64,000 bases of DNA from Cyclobacterium lianum (GCF_900143075.1 NZ_FRCY01000012.1:84624-148623), one strand, 5' to 3'; counted from the stretch's first letter, positions 29,132 to 37,492 are shown. Notes: generated by a model from the letters alone, not told the origin. A program made the numbers and translations.

Positions 29132-29236
29132 ATGAGAGTGAATTATACAAGTAGTGGAAGTTTTCCCGAGAAGATACTGGACTATGAGGGCGATCTCGTT
29201 TTCGAAGAGTCTTGGAGAAACAAAAAATTAAAGTAA
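29132..29236 (+). pseudogene. Truncated 3' end of an unknown gene beside the IS
   Basis: A short frame encoding MRVNYTSSGSFPEKILDYEG then DLVFEESWRNKKLK, ending at TAA 29234-29236. The composition is protein-like and the frame stays open upstream to the IS boundary, so it may be the C-terminal stump of a gene cut by the insertion. A 34-aa peptide by itself is less likely. Bases 29237-29597 after it hold no gene that I can see. Confidence 0.3.
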
Positions 29237-29597
29237 ATTTATCATATCCTTTTAGGGGCTAAAAACTTTTAAGGATCAAAATGTCAGGATAAAACCCTAG
29301 CATACTTTTGTAGAAATAATCAATGAGTTTAGTATTAAAATATTGTAATTTGGTTAGACTTCATTACTATTTGCTTCAAATTATAATTGGTCAGTTTTTA
29401 AAAGAAAACAGTCAAAAATCTTCTTATTGAATAACGAGATAGGTAGCTTGTAAATCTGAGGTTGAAACGCTTCTTGGAGTATATTTTAACTAGTTGAAAT
29501 AAGTAGTTAAGTCTCCAAGGCTTTACAATTTACTTTGATTGATTGTTGAACATCCTGTTGTTTGAGGTTCATTTTAAATGTTTAATAATGAAAGTAT

Positions 29598-31364
29598 ATG
29601 ATTATGCCTGAAAAACCACCAATAATAAACTGCCATACCCATATTTTCACTGGAGATTATGTTCCGCCCTACCTAGCTAAAACTTTTGTTTTTTGGCCAT
29701 TATATTATTTTCTTTCTCTTTCCTGTATTGTAAAAGGTTTTAGGTTCTGGTATAAATATCCTAACACCTGGCAGTATAAACCCTGGTATAAATCGATTTT
29801 GAAAAGAATCTATTTAATCAAAATGCTCGGTAATCGATATTGGTACAATAGTTTAATTGGAATTGTAGTGGGAGTTCTTTTGGGTATACAGGTGATTTTT
29901 ATCTTGAATGAGTGGATCTCCCTGATTTTTGGAAAAAAGACTGTTTTATGGGGCAGTGTTCAACAATCTAAAGAATGGGTAGCAAATCATAGTTTACTAT
30001 ATATTCCAGAATCATTTTTCGGGAAACTTTTAATCCTTTTCCTGTTTTTTTTCTTATTTAAGTCGGGAAGGAAACCGGTGTTTTTTATCCTCAAATCAAT
30101 TTGGACATTTCTTGGCAGGCTACCAGGACCAAAAAGTAAGGATTTGGCTGAACGTTATATGCTTATAGGACGTTTTGCTTTTCGCCACAAGCAACAAACA
30201 ATATTAAGTCGATTAATTACTCAATATCCTCCGGGAACCGGTTTTGTAGTGTTGCCAATGGATATGGAGTATATGAAAGCAGGAAAGCTCAATCCAGAAT
30301 TCACTTACCAATCGCAAATGGCTGAATTAAAATCGATAAAAGATAATTCAAGTACTAAGGATTTGTTTTTCCCTTTTGTTTTTATTGACTCAAGAAGAAT
30401 TATTGATGAGGGAAATAAACATTTTAATTATAGTGTTAAGGACGGGCAGGTGGTTTTGGAAGACTGCTTTATTAAAACCTATATTGAAGGGAATAAATTC
30501 AGTGGATTTAAAATCTATCCTGCCTTAGGATACTACCCCTTTGAAGAAGTTCTTCTACCGTTGTGGAAATATGCTGCCGATAATGAATTGCCGATAATGA
30601 CCCACTGTATTAGAGGGACTATTTTTTATCGGGGAAGCAAAAAGAAGGAATGGGATGAGCATCCTGTTTTTGAAGAGATGGGATTCAATAAAGAATATGA
30701 GCCTTTAAAATTAAATGAAATTCCTAATAGTGAATTCATTAATAATTTTACTCATCCATTAAATTATTTATGTCTTCTTGAAGAAACGTATCTTAGGAAA
30801 CTTGTTGGTGGGTCCAAGGATAGCAAGATTCGCGAGTTATTCGGATTTTCCAATATGGAGACAGAATTGAAACATAATTTAAATCATTTGAAAATATGTT
30901 TTGGTCATTATGGTGGTGATGATGAATGGAATAAATTTTTAGAGCTTGACAGAGATAATTACAGTAGTCAGTTAATCAAAAATCCTACTGTAGGGATAAA
31001 ATTTTTAGTTGATGAGGAAGGAGGACACCGGCCAGGGAAAATTGAACAAATCTGGAAATATGTGGACTGGTATTCTATTATTTCCAGTCTTATGTTGCAG
31101 TATTCCAATGTGTACTCAGATTTAAGCTACATCATACACAGTTCTAGTATTCAGCCTTTACTCAAGTTAACAATGCTTAATACTAATTTGAAAGAAAAAG
31201 TATTGTTTGGTACTGATTTCTATGTTGTAAGAAATCATAAATCAGAGAAGAATATTTATTCAGATATTTTGAGTCACTTAGCCGAAGAAGAATTTGACCT
31301 AATTGCAAGAACAAATCCAAGAAAATTCTTAAATAATAAACTTCATGGTTCGATTAAAATTTAA
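29598..31364 (+). CDS. Amidohydrolase-family protein with membrane-spanning insertion
   Basis: 588 aa. Residues 9-16 (IINCHTHI; H13, H15) are the metal-binding first strand of an amidohydrolase-2 barrel. Three or four hydrophobic helices then interrupt the barrel (about 30-48, 84-104, 140-156 and possibly 160-170). The rest of the barrel resumes with FSGFKIYPALGYYPFE, LPIMTHCIRGT, a CFGHYGGDDEW segment, YSDLSYIIH and VLFGTDFYVV (catalytic Asp). All metal-ligand positions expected for the superfamily appear present. An active site split by membrane helices is unusual and suggests a membrane-tethered hydrolase. Substrate unknown. The alternative start at 29604 changes only two residues. Confidence 0.75.
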   Translation: MIMPEKPPIINCHTHIFTGDYVPPYLAKTFVFWPLYYFLSLSCIVKGFRFWYKYPNTWQYKPWYKSILKRIYLIKMLGNRYWYNSLIGIVVGVLLGIQVIFILNEWISLIFGKKTVLWGSVQQSKEWVANHSLLYIPESFFGKLLILFLFFFLFKSGRKPVFFILKSIWTFLGRLPGPKSKDLAERYMLIGRFAFRHKQQTILSRLITQYPPGTGFVVLPMDMEYMKAGKLNPEFTYQSQMAELKSIKDNSSTKDLFFPFVFIDSRRIIDEGNKHFNYSVKDGQVVLEDCFIKTYIEGNKFSGFKIYPALGYYPFEEVLLPLWKYAADNELPIMTHCIRGTIFYRGSKKKEWDEHPVFEEMGFNKEYEPLKLNEIPNSEFINNFTHPLNYLCLLEETYLRKLVGGSKDSKIRELFGFSNMETELKHNLNHLKICFGHYGGDDEWNKFLELDRDNYSSQLIKNPTVGIKFLVDEEGGHRPGKIEQIWKYVDWYSIISSLMLQYSNVYSDLSYIIHSSSIQPLLKLTMLNTNLKEKVLFGTDFYVVRNHKSEKNIYSDILSHLAEEEFDLIARTNPRKFLNNKLHGSIKI

Positions 31365-31489
31365 ATATTGATAAGGTTATGATCAAGAACAATAGAGGGC
31401 TGGCACCTTAATACCTACAATCAGAAAAGGTTTTAAAAGCAAAAAACACATTGAAGGTCAAGTTTTTTGATAATTTAAGACTAAAGCGT

Positions 31490-31732
31490 TTAAAATTTGA
31501 TTTTTCTATTTTGAAGGCTACCAGAGAAGAATTGATGGAGTTGTGTAAGAATTAAGTGTGCTTTCTGTGAATCTCCATTAGGATCAACGAGCATAGGTGA
31601 ATTTGAAAACTTTATACTAAAAGGATAAATATGCTTCAATGCATTATTGGTGGTTGTCTTATAAATGGGGAAACCTTTTGATTGTTTGTCATTGCCATAG
31701 CCAAATCTATACACTCTACAGCCACATTCCAA
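31490..31732 (-). pseudogene. Degraded RHS-like C-terminal core remnant
   Basis: The minus-strand frame reads VYRFGYGNDKQSK, then HIYPFSIKFSNSPMLVDPNGD. RHS-repeat core proteins have YRFGYNGQEKD and then a NPVxxVDPxGD motif at the junction with the variable toxin tip. The two anchors occur in order but the intervening core (GARLYDP...) is missing, so this is a decayed remnant or chance resemblance. The opposite strand shows no better reading. Confidence 0.35.
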
Positions 31733-31903
31733 AGTGTTATGACAGTTTTATGCATTCCTGGCTTGACAGCAATGCTTTTAAATTTACGACATAATAAAAA
31801 GAAAAATAAGCTGAAAACGATATTGTCATTTATTTTGACCATAAGGGATTGAACGTGTGGCATTGACAGCACCTAAAAGAAATTTGCATTTAAGTGGTTA
31901 AAT

Positions 31904-32168
31904 GAAGCTTTGTGCTTCGTGTCAAGTTCAGCGGTGGTAGACAGTTTTCGTCTCCGAAATCGCCAACTTCTTGTAGCTGCATACTGGGTGTGACTTGAAT
32001 CAGCCCCTAGGGGCTTAATGCTTTGAAATGGATGGAGGATTATTGGTTATACAATAGATAGGCCCTCCGATGGCTGCTTGCCGGAGCGGCTATTAAACCG
32101 CCTTGCGCTGCATTTAGGTAAAACGTTGATGTGGTGACCGGTAAGGAAAACCGGGGACATTGATCCCC
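31904..32168 (+). ncRNA. Candidate structured RNA or long leader upstream of radC
   Basis: This stretch has no coding frame but contains a series of perfect short hairpins: GAAGC/GCTTC (31904-31918), the palindrome AGCCCCTAGGGGCT (32002-32015), CTCCG/CGGAG (32064-32085), GCGG/CCGC (32085-32100), CCGGT/ACCGG (32138-32154) and GGGGA/TCCCC (32153-32168). The last two overlap, so they would be alternatives. GC content is above that of the flanks. It could be a standalone RNA, an intron remnant or a long radC leader; the family is not recognised and no promoter was identified. Confidence 0.35.
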
Positions 32169-32413
32169 ATAGGTAAGTACTGGTGGAGCTGAATTTAAAT
32201 AAACCAATGACCCACCAAAGTTATGGGCTATTTTTCACATGCATCCGAATTGAGGGTCTGAAATATTCCAAGGAACTACGGCATAATAGGATCTGATTGA
32301 CTGAGATGCTTTATTCCGTTCCTCCTTGCGCTTAGTGAAAAACTCCCCATGGGATGGGCTTATCATTCATTTAGCCCTCCAGTGCCAGGAGTTTTAAAGT
32401 CGGTAAGAACATT

Positions 32414-33067
32414 ATGAAACGTTTCAATTTATTATCAGAACCCACCGAGATGCTTTACAACCAGGGGAAATCCGCTATGACGGACTACCATCTCATCGCC
32501 GCCATCGCCAATATCGGGGTAGACAAAGCCCGGGAGATCCTTAAACTGGCAGATAATAGGCTTTCGGAACTCGCCAAATGGGACATGGAAAAATTTCTCA
32601 AAATAGAGGGCATCGGATTTACCCGGGCCACAGCACTGGTCACTTCCTTTGAACTGGGAAGAAGAAGAATGGTTGAACAACCGGATAAAAGAATCAAAAT
32701 CAACTGTTCCCAGGATGTGTACAATTGTATGAAGCCGTATCTCTTCGATGAAGTTGTGGAGCACTTTTACATCGTTTTATTAAACCGAAATAATCAAGTG
32801 GTAAAACTCCATAAGATCAGTTCAGGAGGAACTTACGGTACCTTGGCGGATCCCAAGTTGATCTTCAAGAAGGCTTTGGATTACCTTGCCTCGGGATTGA
32901 TCCTGGTGCATAATCACCCTTCCGGAAATCTTAACCCTTCCGAATCGGACAAGCGGCTAACGCAGCGGCTGATTGAAGTCGGAAAAAGCCTGGAAATACC
33001 GGTCCTGGATCATTTGATTTTTACCGATGCTTCCTACCTCAGTTTTGCAGATGAAGGCCTGATATAG
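32414..33067 (+). CDS. radC: RadC-family JAB-domain protein
   Basis: 217 aa. The N-terminal helix-hairpin-helix region (about 15-85, with IEGIGFTRATALV) precedes a JAB/MPN domain with the metalloprotease-like signature HNHPSGNLNPSESD (H166, H168, D179). This is the usual RadC architecture, at normal length. Despite the historic DNA-repair name, the cellular role of RadC is not established; genes of this family are very common on mobile elements and genomic islands, as here. The gene ends in its own terminator hairpin. Confidence 0.92.
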   Translation: MKRFNLLSEPTEMLYNQGKSAMTDYHLIAAIANIGVDKAREILKLADNRLSELAKWDMEKFLKIEGIGFTRATALVTSFELGRRRMVEQPDKRIKINCSQDVYNCMKPYLFDEVVEHFYIVLLNRNNQVVKLHKISSGGTYGTLADPKLIFKKALDYLASGLILVHNHPSGNLNPSESDKRLTQRLIEVGKSLEIPVLDHLIFTDASYLSFADEGLI

Positions 33068-33079
33068 GCCTTCATTTTT
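33053..33079 (+). terminator. Rho-independent terminator overlapping the radC stop
   Basis: GAAGGCCT (33053-33060) and AGGCCTTC (33066-33073) form a perfect 8-bp stem with a 5-base loop, followed by ATTTTTA. The stem contains the last radC codons and its stop. Confidence 0.75.
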
Positions 33080-33097
33080 AAACAAGTGAATGGGATT

Positions 33098-33306
33098 TTA
33101 GTTTTGATAAATCTCATTCACTTTGTTCCAAATTCCACTCATCTGCTGGTTAAAGTACTTTAAATAGCATTCAGAAACATGATCCTTAAATATTTTCACT
33201 TTTTTATCTTCCGCCTTGCAGATTTTGGCGTTAAAAATTCCGGGCAGTGCGGTGGGAAGAACAGAGGCATGTTTGACGAGGGGTTTGAGTGAAATATGAA
33301 TCTTTT
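33098..33306 (-). pseudogene. 3' fragment of an unknown gene
   Basis: A minus-strand frame, open without a start codon from about 33306 to TAA at 33098-33100, reads ISLKPLVKHASVLPTALPG, then IFNAKICKAEDKKVKIFKD and HVSECYLKYFNQQ. The composition is protein-like and there is an in-frame stop immediately upstream, so it looks like the preserved C-terminus of a decayed gene. Family not recognised. Confidence 0.35.
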
Positions 33307-33556
33307 ATGGAGTAATTTTAAAACCCCGAGGAGTTTGCCTATGTGAGGGTGGGGTCCGGAATTTAGCCAAAAGATGCACAGCGGCGGGGTTTTTTGGTTA
33401 CTTTTTTGACCTGCAGCAAAAAAGTGACAGGGGTAATATATGGTAGGAAGCCAAATCAGTTAAAACCAGGGTTCAATAGTGGTATCGACCATCCAAATGC
33501 AATTTTGGTCAATTCATTTCATTAATACTGTTATAATTGTGTTACCTAAAAATATA

Positions 33557-34096
33557 TCAATATAAACCCACAGCCCACCTAAGTAGAACCACCAATAGGG
33601 TAGGGGTACAGCTAATGGCTAGGGCTTTACTAACTCCCAGTTCAAATTCATGCCCTAACAAAATGGCAAAAAACAGGTAAAACCCCAACCAGAAAATATA
33701 ACTCAACTCCTCCATATCTAACAGCCCCAATCCCATAAATGAGGGTTGGTGAAGCATTTCCGAAAGCGTTCCGCCATCTTCGATTCCATACAAGACAAGG
33801 AGATAAATTAGGCAATTGAGAATAATGGGAATGAATGATATGGTAATGGCAAAGCCCATCTTCTCGGGATTGACTTTTTCATTCAGCAGGGTAAACATCA
33901 GTCCGGATGTCAGCATGTAAAAGACAAAAAGCATCAAGGGAACAAAAAGGCCAATCAGATTGCTGATGCCCCGAAACAACCTGAACAGCTCCATATTTTC
34001 CAATTCACCGGACTGAAGAGAATAGGACCGGCTGGATATCCAGTAAAACAGGATGGAAAGGGTAAATAGAACGATATAAGGCAGGTATTTTTTCAT
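33557..34096 (-). CDS. Yip1-like polytopic membrane protein
   Basis: 179 aa with five predicted membrane helices (about 5-22, 45-70, 83-103, 130-148, 158-176). The layout of a long helix pair, short loops and a final helix fits Yip1/DUF1282-type membrane proteins, but no diagnostic motif was seen. It is the last gene of a four-gene minus-strand operon and overlaps the SpoIIM-like gene by 4 bases. In context it could be an accessory membrane subunit for maturation, export or immunity of the small peptide encoded two genes upstream. Confidence 0.65.
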   Translation of the reverse strand: MKKYLPYIVLFTLSILFYWISSRSYSLQSGELENMELFRLFRGISNLIGLFVPLMLFVFYMLTSGLMFTLLNEKVNPEKMGFAITISFIPIILNCLIYLLVLYGIEDGGTLSEMLHQPSFMGLGLLDMEELSYIFWLGFYLFFAILLGHEFELGVSKALAISCTPTLLVVLLRWAVGLY

Positions 34097-34611
34097 CCGG
34101 AGAAACTGACATAAACTTCCAAAACAGCGGCTAATAACAGGATGACCAGGGTAGTGGCTGAGAGGATCAAGAACTTTTGGTAGTCAAATTGATGGCTCCT
34201 TCCAAGTATGAATTTTTTGAGTAGATATAGTCCGAGGTAAAACCCAAGCGAACCCGAAGGAATGATGGCCACGATTTCGATGGCATGGGGGAGCAGGTGT
34301 CTTATAATTAAGATAGATGAAAAATTTTCCCCTGCCACAGATAGGGCATAACCCAATACGGCACCATTGTAAAAAGTATTCAGAATAGAAATGGTGCCCA
34401 GGGAAAAACCACCAGCTATATTGATCAGGGCCACGGATATATTGTTTCCGGCAATGGAACAGAACAACTTTGATTTGGAATCAGCCATCATTGCTACCGT
34501 TGGCTGGACTTCCGGTAGGCTAAAATCAAAATCAGAATCCATATAATACCCTACCAGCATCCCGGTCAGGTAGACGGCGGCAGCTGATAGGGTAAGGAGT
34601 TTAGCGTTCAT
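34093..34611 (-). CDS. SpoIIM (DUF95)-family membrane protein
   Basis: 172 aa, about five helices. The core NISVALINIAGGFSLGTISI, then NTFYNGAVLGY, then HLLPHAIEI (106-113) is the signature of the stage II sporulation protein M / DUF95 family (Asn-Ala...Gly, FxNG, LxPHG-E). The organism type does not sporulate. DUF95 proteins are known outside sporulation, notably in circular-bacteriocin gene clusters such as AS-48. It sits 6 bases after the Gly/Ala-rich peptide gene and overlaps the Yip1-like gene. Confidence 0.75.
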   Translation of the reverse strand: MNAKLLTLSAAAVYLTGMLVGYYMDSDFDFSLPEVQPTVAMMADSKSKLFCSIAGNNISVALINIAGGFSLGTISILNTFYNGAVLGYALSVAGENFSSILIIRHLLPHAIEIVAIIPSGSLGFYLGLYLLKKFILGRSHQFDYQKFLILSATTLVILLLAAVLEVYVSFSG

Positions 34612-34617
34612 GGCTCA

Positions 34618-34881
34618 CTACATACCGGCAGTGGCTCCTGCGATCATCCCTCCGGCAGGGCCTGCCACCATGCCAACGCCAAAGCCCCATGCGGCAGCAT
34701 CTATTAGGCCAATGGCATTGATGGCCAATCCAGCTTCAGCCGAAGCGCCTCTTCGTGCGGCCAGGTAACTAATTCCCGCCCAAACTTCTCCTTCTTTAGG
34801 CGCGGCTTGTTCCACACTTCCCATCGCGAAACTGCCACAAATGGCAATCAGGATAAACAGACCTTTCATTTTAGTTTTCAT
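34618..34881 (-). CDS. Small exported Gly/Ala-rich peptide, bacteriocin-like
   Basis: 87 aa. A hydrophobic signal (residues 7-20) with a likely cleavage site near SVEQA precedes a mature segment of about 60 residues. Its C-terminal 35 residues are extremely Gly/Ala/Met-rich with GxxxG-type spacing (FGVGMVAGPAGGMIAGATAG). Such composition is seen in pore-forming bacteriocins, and the neighbours (DUF95 and Yip1-like proteins) fit a maturation/immunity set. No double-Gly leader and no transporter gene are present, so the bacteriocin reading is an inference. It could instead be a structural membrane peptide. Confidence 0.6.
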   Translation of the reverse strand: MKTKMKGLFILIAICGSFAMGSVEQAAPKEGEVWAGISYLAARRGASAEAGLAINAIGLIDAAAWGFGVGMVAGPAGGMIAGATAGM

Positions 34882-34905
34882 ACTTGTTTTGTTTTAGTGA
34901 ATGAA

Positions 34906-35241
34906 TCAAATAAAAAAGGAAATGGCTTTTGAAAATCTAGTATTGAAATAGAGGTACAAGGATACCAGGCCAAATGCGGTGAGGGCATGGACGAATCCGA
35001 TCAGGAATGCCATCACGATATCTTCGTGCAGGTAGAATACAATTTGTTCGGGTACCACAAACGACAAAAATCCGATCACATAGCCCCAGGTGAAGGATTT
35101 GGTTTTCTGCGGAACCACAGCACCCCCGCACCTGGGACAGGCAAAGGCATGATCGTTTTTGACTTTCAGGATTACCCGAAAGGGCAGCTTTTTGTCACAA
35201 TGCGGGCAGGTAAACGATTCTTTTTTCTCCATATTTCTCAA
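34906..35241 (-). CDS. Zinc-ribbon membrane protein (CxxC-CxxC type)
   Basis: 111 aa. Two CPxC knuckles (C12/C15 and C35/C38, 19 residues apart) form a rubredoxin-like zinc ribbon, followed by two membrane helices (about 50-70 and 77-100). The spacing is close to that of the small cxxc_20_cxxc membrane family. First gene of the operon, 24 bases before the peptide gene, and transcribed divergently from the small XRE regulator. Role unknown. Confidence 0.65.
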   Translation of the reverse strand: MRNMEKKESFTCPHCDKKLPFRVILKVKNDHAFACPRCGGAVVPQKTKSFTWGYVIGFLSFVVPEQIVFYLHEDIVMAFLIGFVHALTAFGLVSLYLYFNTRFSKAISFFI

Positions 35242-35296
35242 TCAGGACCGGTGGACTCTAAGACCCCGAACCCTAGTTGTATTAAAATATAAAACG

Positions 35297-35319
35297 ATTG
35301 TTTCTATTTTCTAAACAAT
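35297..35319. promoter_or_regulatory. Inverted repeat, possible operator for the minus-strand operon
   Basis: ATTGTTT (35297-35303) and AAACAAT (35313-35319) form a perfect 7-bp inverted repeat with a 9-base spacer. It lies 56 bases upstream of the zinc-ribbon gene in the divergent intergenic region. Confidence 0.4.
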
Positions 35320-35373
35320 AATATAGAAAATATACCTATTTTCAAAACAGTTATTTGATTTTTAGTAACAAAA

Positions 35374-35414
35374 GTATCGGATAGCTAAATTGATGTATTC
35401 TAAAACGATACATC
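35374..35414. promoter_or_regulatory. Inverted repeats abutting the XRE start, possible autoregulatory operator
   Basis: GATGTAT (35392-35398) and ATACATC (35408-35414) form a perfect 7-bp repeat with a 9-base spacer, ending 1 base before the XRE start codon. GTATCG (35374-35379) and CGATAC (35406-35411) form a second, wider pair. This position would block transcription or initiation of the XRE gene, as in autorepression. Confidence 0.5.
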
Positions 35415-35415
35415 C

Positions 35416-35646
35416 ATGACAGATTTGGGCTTGTATTTAGCCAAAAGGACGGTAAACAAAGCAGAAGTTTCCCGGCGCACGGGCATCAGCAAATCCCGCC
35501 TAACCCAGCTGACTTCCAACGACTCCGCCAAACTCCGGGCCGACGAACTCTACCTGATCGCCCTGGCCATCAATGTGGACCCTGGGGAGATGTTTAAGGA
35601 GTTGTTTGGGGGGTTGGGGTTGAGGGAAAAGAAAGATAAGGCATAA
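35416..35646 (+). CDS. Small XRE-family helix-turn-helix regulator
   Basis: 76 aa. Nearly the whole protein is one XRE (Cro/C1-type) HTH: LAKRTVNKAEVSRRTGISKS then RLTQLTSND, a recognition helix followed by the ELYLIALAINVDPGEMFKEL segment typical of small Bacteroidota repressors. It is divergent from the membrane/peptide operon, and inverted repeats lie on both sides of the shared intergenic region, so it probably represses itself and perhaps that operon. A truncated relative lies about 2 kb downstream. Confidence 0.8.
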   Translation: MTDLGLYLAKRTVNKAEVSRRTGISKSRLTQLTSNDSAKLRADELYLIALAINVDPGEMFKELFGGLGLREKKDKA

Positions 35647-36076
35647 TGTCAAAATTCACCCCCTCCAAAAAATCAAACACCATTCCTTCTTTTCACTGAA
35701 TAGAAGAATTAACCCATCGTTTTAGAGTGGAAATAAAATACGATTCTCCCAAGCGAGAGAACATAGTATTTCTGTTATCGATGAACTGTAATTGAATAAA
35801 TTAATTTAAAACTTATAATTACTCCATCTCATCTAACAACATATTAGATTTTGTGTGGGTTAACTCAAACCCTTGTTACCCTTGAACATGAAATGCACCG
35901 GATACCACATATTCGAGTGCATTTTTTTTGGTTTGTCATATTTGATCGGGAAAAAGCAAAAAAAAATTTCAGAAAATACAACACACACCAACGAAAGGTA
36001 AGGTACCCCCTAGGTATTTGGTAGGGAAATCCTTTCTGAATAGCAAAACTAAAGACCCGTTTGAAGGTGGTGACAC
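35647..36076. other. Intergenic stretch with one hairpin, no gene seen
   Basis: Apart from the hairpin at 35891-35929 there is only AT-rich sequence with no supported gene on either strand. Confidence 0.4.
35891..35929 (+). terminator. Terminator-like hairpin
   Basis: AAATGCAC (35891-35898) and GTGCATTT (35917-35924) form an 8-bp stem with an 18-base loop and run into eight T (35922-35929). It is about 245 bases after the XRE stop; the long loop makes it less certain than the radC terminator. Confidence 0.45.
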
Positions 36077-36910
36077 CTAACTAAAGCCGTCCATCCATTT
36101 ATCCTCATTCTTGATTAATGGATCATACCAATCAGCCTTAGCACGAGCCCATTCAATCCACGTTGACAAATTTTCTTTAGATGAGCAATTAGATTCAATA
36201 AAACTAAGATAAGCCCTCAGTTGCTGTGCTTCTGCCCACCGCTTACTTTCTTGCAACAATTCCGAGAACCTTTTCTGTTCATCATCTTTTTTTTGCTTGA
36301 TTTCTTTTCTAACCCTTTCCTCCTCTTCATATTTTTTTCTCATAATTTCCCGCCTGATGTTTTCTTCTGCTTCCTTTTTGGCAAAGTATTCAATAGCACC
36401 AATAATCCTCCCCAGCTTGTTTTCAAGTAAAGTGTAGGGAGTGTCGCCCCATTCTTTTATCACCCACATATCAATCAATTGAATAAAAAGATGACCTGTG
36501 GGAATTAACTCCCGGGTATCCCAACTTTTTTCTTTTTTTCTTTCGCTCCGGCATTTCTCCCAAAATCTTATCTCTACTTTTTCATCGTTAATTTTTACAA
36601 AAGTTTTATCCCCAATTAATAGTTGATGTTTTCGTCCTTTTAGGGCCTTAACGAAGGTATCGATAATTGGTAAAGCCCTATTGAGGTTTTCCAACTTAAT
36701 CGAGGTATTGAAGTAACCAGACCTGGTAGATATGATCCCCTTCCTTTCGTAAGAAGTTCTATGGTCTTTTGATTTTAAATGATTTTTTAATGCCACCACC
36801 AGGGGGTCAGGCTTAGTAAGATTAGCAGGGACAATCAGATTTATTGACCCATTATTTGATATTTCTTTGATGATTGCTTCCAATTCAGGATTCGCCATGT
36901 TTTTGAGCAT
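36077..36910 (-). CDS. Hypothetical protein with charged coiled coil
   Basis: 277 aa (an ATG at 36898 is an equally good start). The N-terminal 130 residues are mixed alpha/beta. Residues about 175-235 are a long Lys/Glu-rich coiled coil (EENIRREIMRKKYEEEERVR), followed by a C-terminal WIEWARAKADWYDPLI block of a kind that recurs at the end of uncharacterised Bacteroidota island proteins. No membrane segment and no catalytic motif. It is isolated on the minus strand between two plus-strand genes. Function unknown. Confidence 0.65.
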   Translation of the reverse strand: MLKNMANPELEAIIKEISNNGSINLIVPANLTKPDPLVVALKNHLKSKDHRTSYERKGIISTRSGYFNTSIKLENLNRALPIIDTFVKALKGRKHQLLIGDKTFVKINDEKVEIRFWEKCRSERKKEKSWDTRELIPTGHLFIQLIDMWVIKEWGDTPYTLLENKLGRIIGAIEYFAKKEAEENIRREIMRKKYEEEERVRKEIKQKKDDEQKRFSELLQESKRWAEAQQLRAYLSFIESNCSSKENLSTWIEWARAKADWYDPLIKNEDKWMDGFS

Positions 36911-37084
36911 AGTAATATTCAGTACCGGGTTGTAAATGATTGCATATCAAAATAATACAGTAAAATATTTTTATAAAAAAAAATTGAAAAATAATTTTTG
37001 CCCCCCTACCCATGGTGAAGTATACCCCCCTATGTTTTGGTGGGGAAAATCCCTTCCGACATTGTCAAATCAAAATTTTATTGT

Positions 37085-37492
37085 ATGAAAAAGGAATTGT
37101 TAGATTTCTATGAGGAAATGTTTCACAGGGGTGATTTTCTTTGGAAAATGTTTAGCCGTAGGCATCCATATCACCAATTAATTTCATTCATCGCAGACAA
37201 CCACTTTACCCGGGAAGGTAATAATCGGGTCCCATCTTTAGCTTACACCTGTGCAAAGGTCGAGATTTCATTGGATGAATTGGAAACGCAGCTGGGCCAC
37301 ATGAAGGAAAGGATAGAAAACTATTTTTATCAGAATGGGGAATTCGAGCATAGCATTCATCTCTATTTGGATTTGCCTTTTGCAGGTACTGTTTTTTTCT
37401 TTAACCAGGAAGAAGGGGAATTAAACTGCCTATTGAAGGTCAAAGTGAAGTTGGACTTTGAGCTTGGTGTTCCAATCCAATCCTTATTGTAG
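37085..37492 (+). CDS. Small hypothetical protein
   Basis: 135 aa from the ATG at 37085; an upstream in-frame ATG (37037) adds 16 residues of poor protein character, so the later start is preferred. The product is helical in the first 90 residues and ends in beta strands (LDLPFAGTVFFF, LLKVKVKLDFELG). No motif recognised, no partner evident. Single gene between the coiled-coil protein gene and the remnant XRE sequence. Confidence 0.55.
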   Translation: MKKELLDFYEEMFHRGDFLWKMFSRRHPYHQLISFIADNHFTREGNNRVPSLAYTCAKVEISLDELETQLGHMKERIENYFYQNGEFEHSIHLYLDLPFAGTVFFFNQEEGELNCLLKVKVKLDFELGVPIQSLL

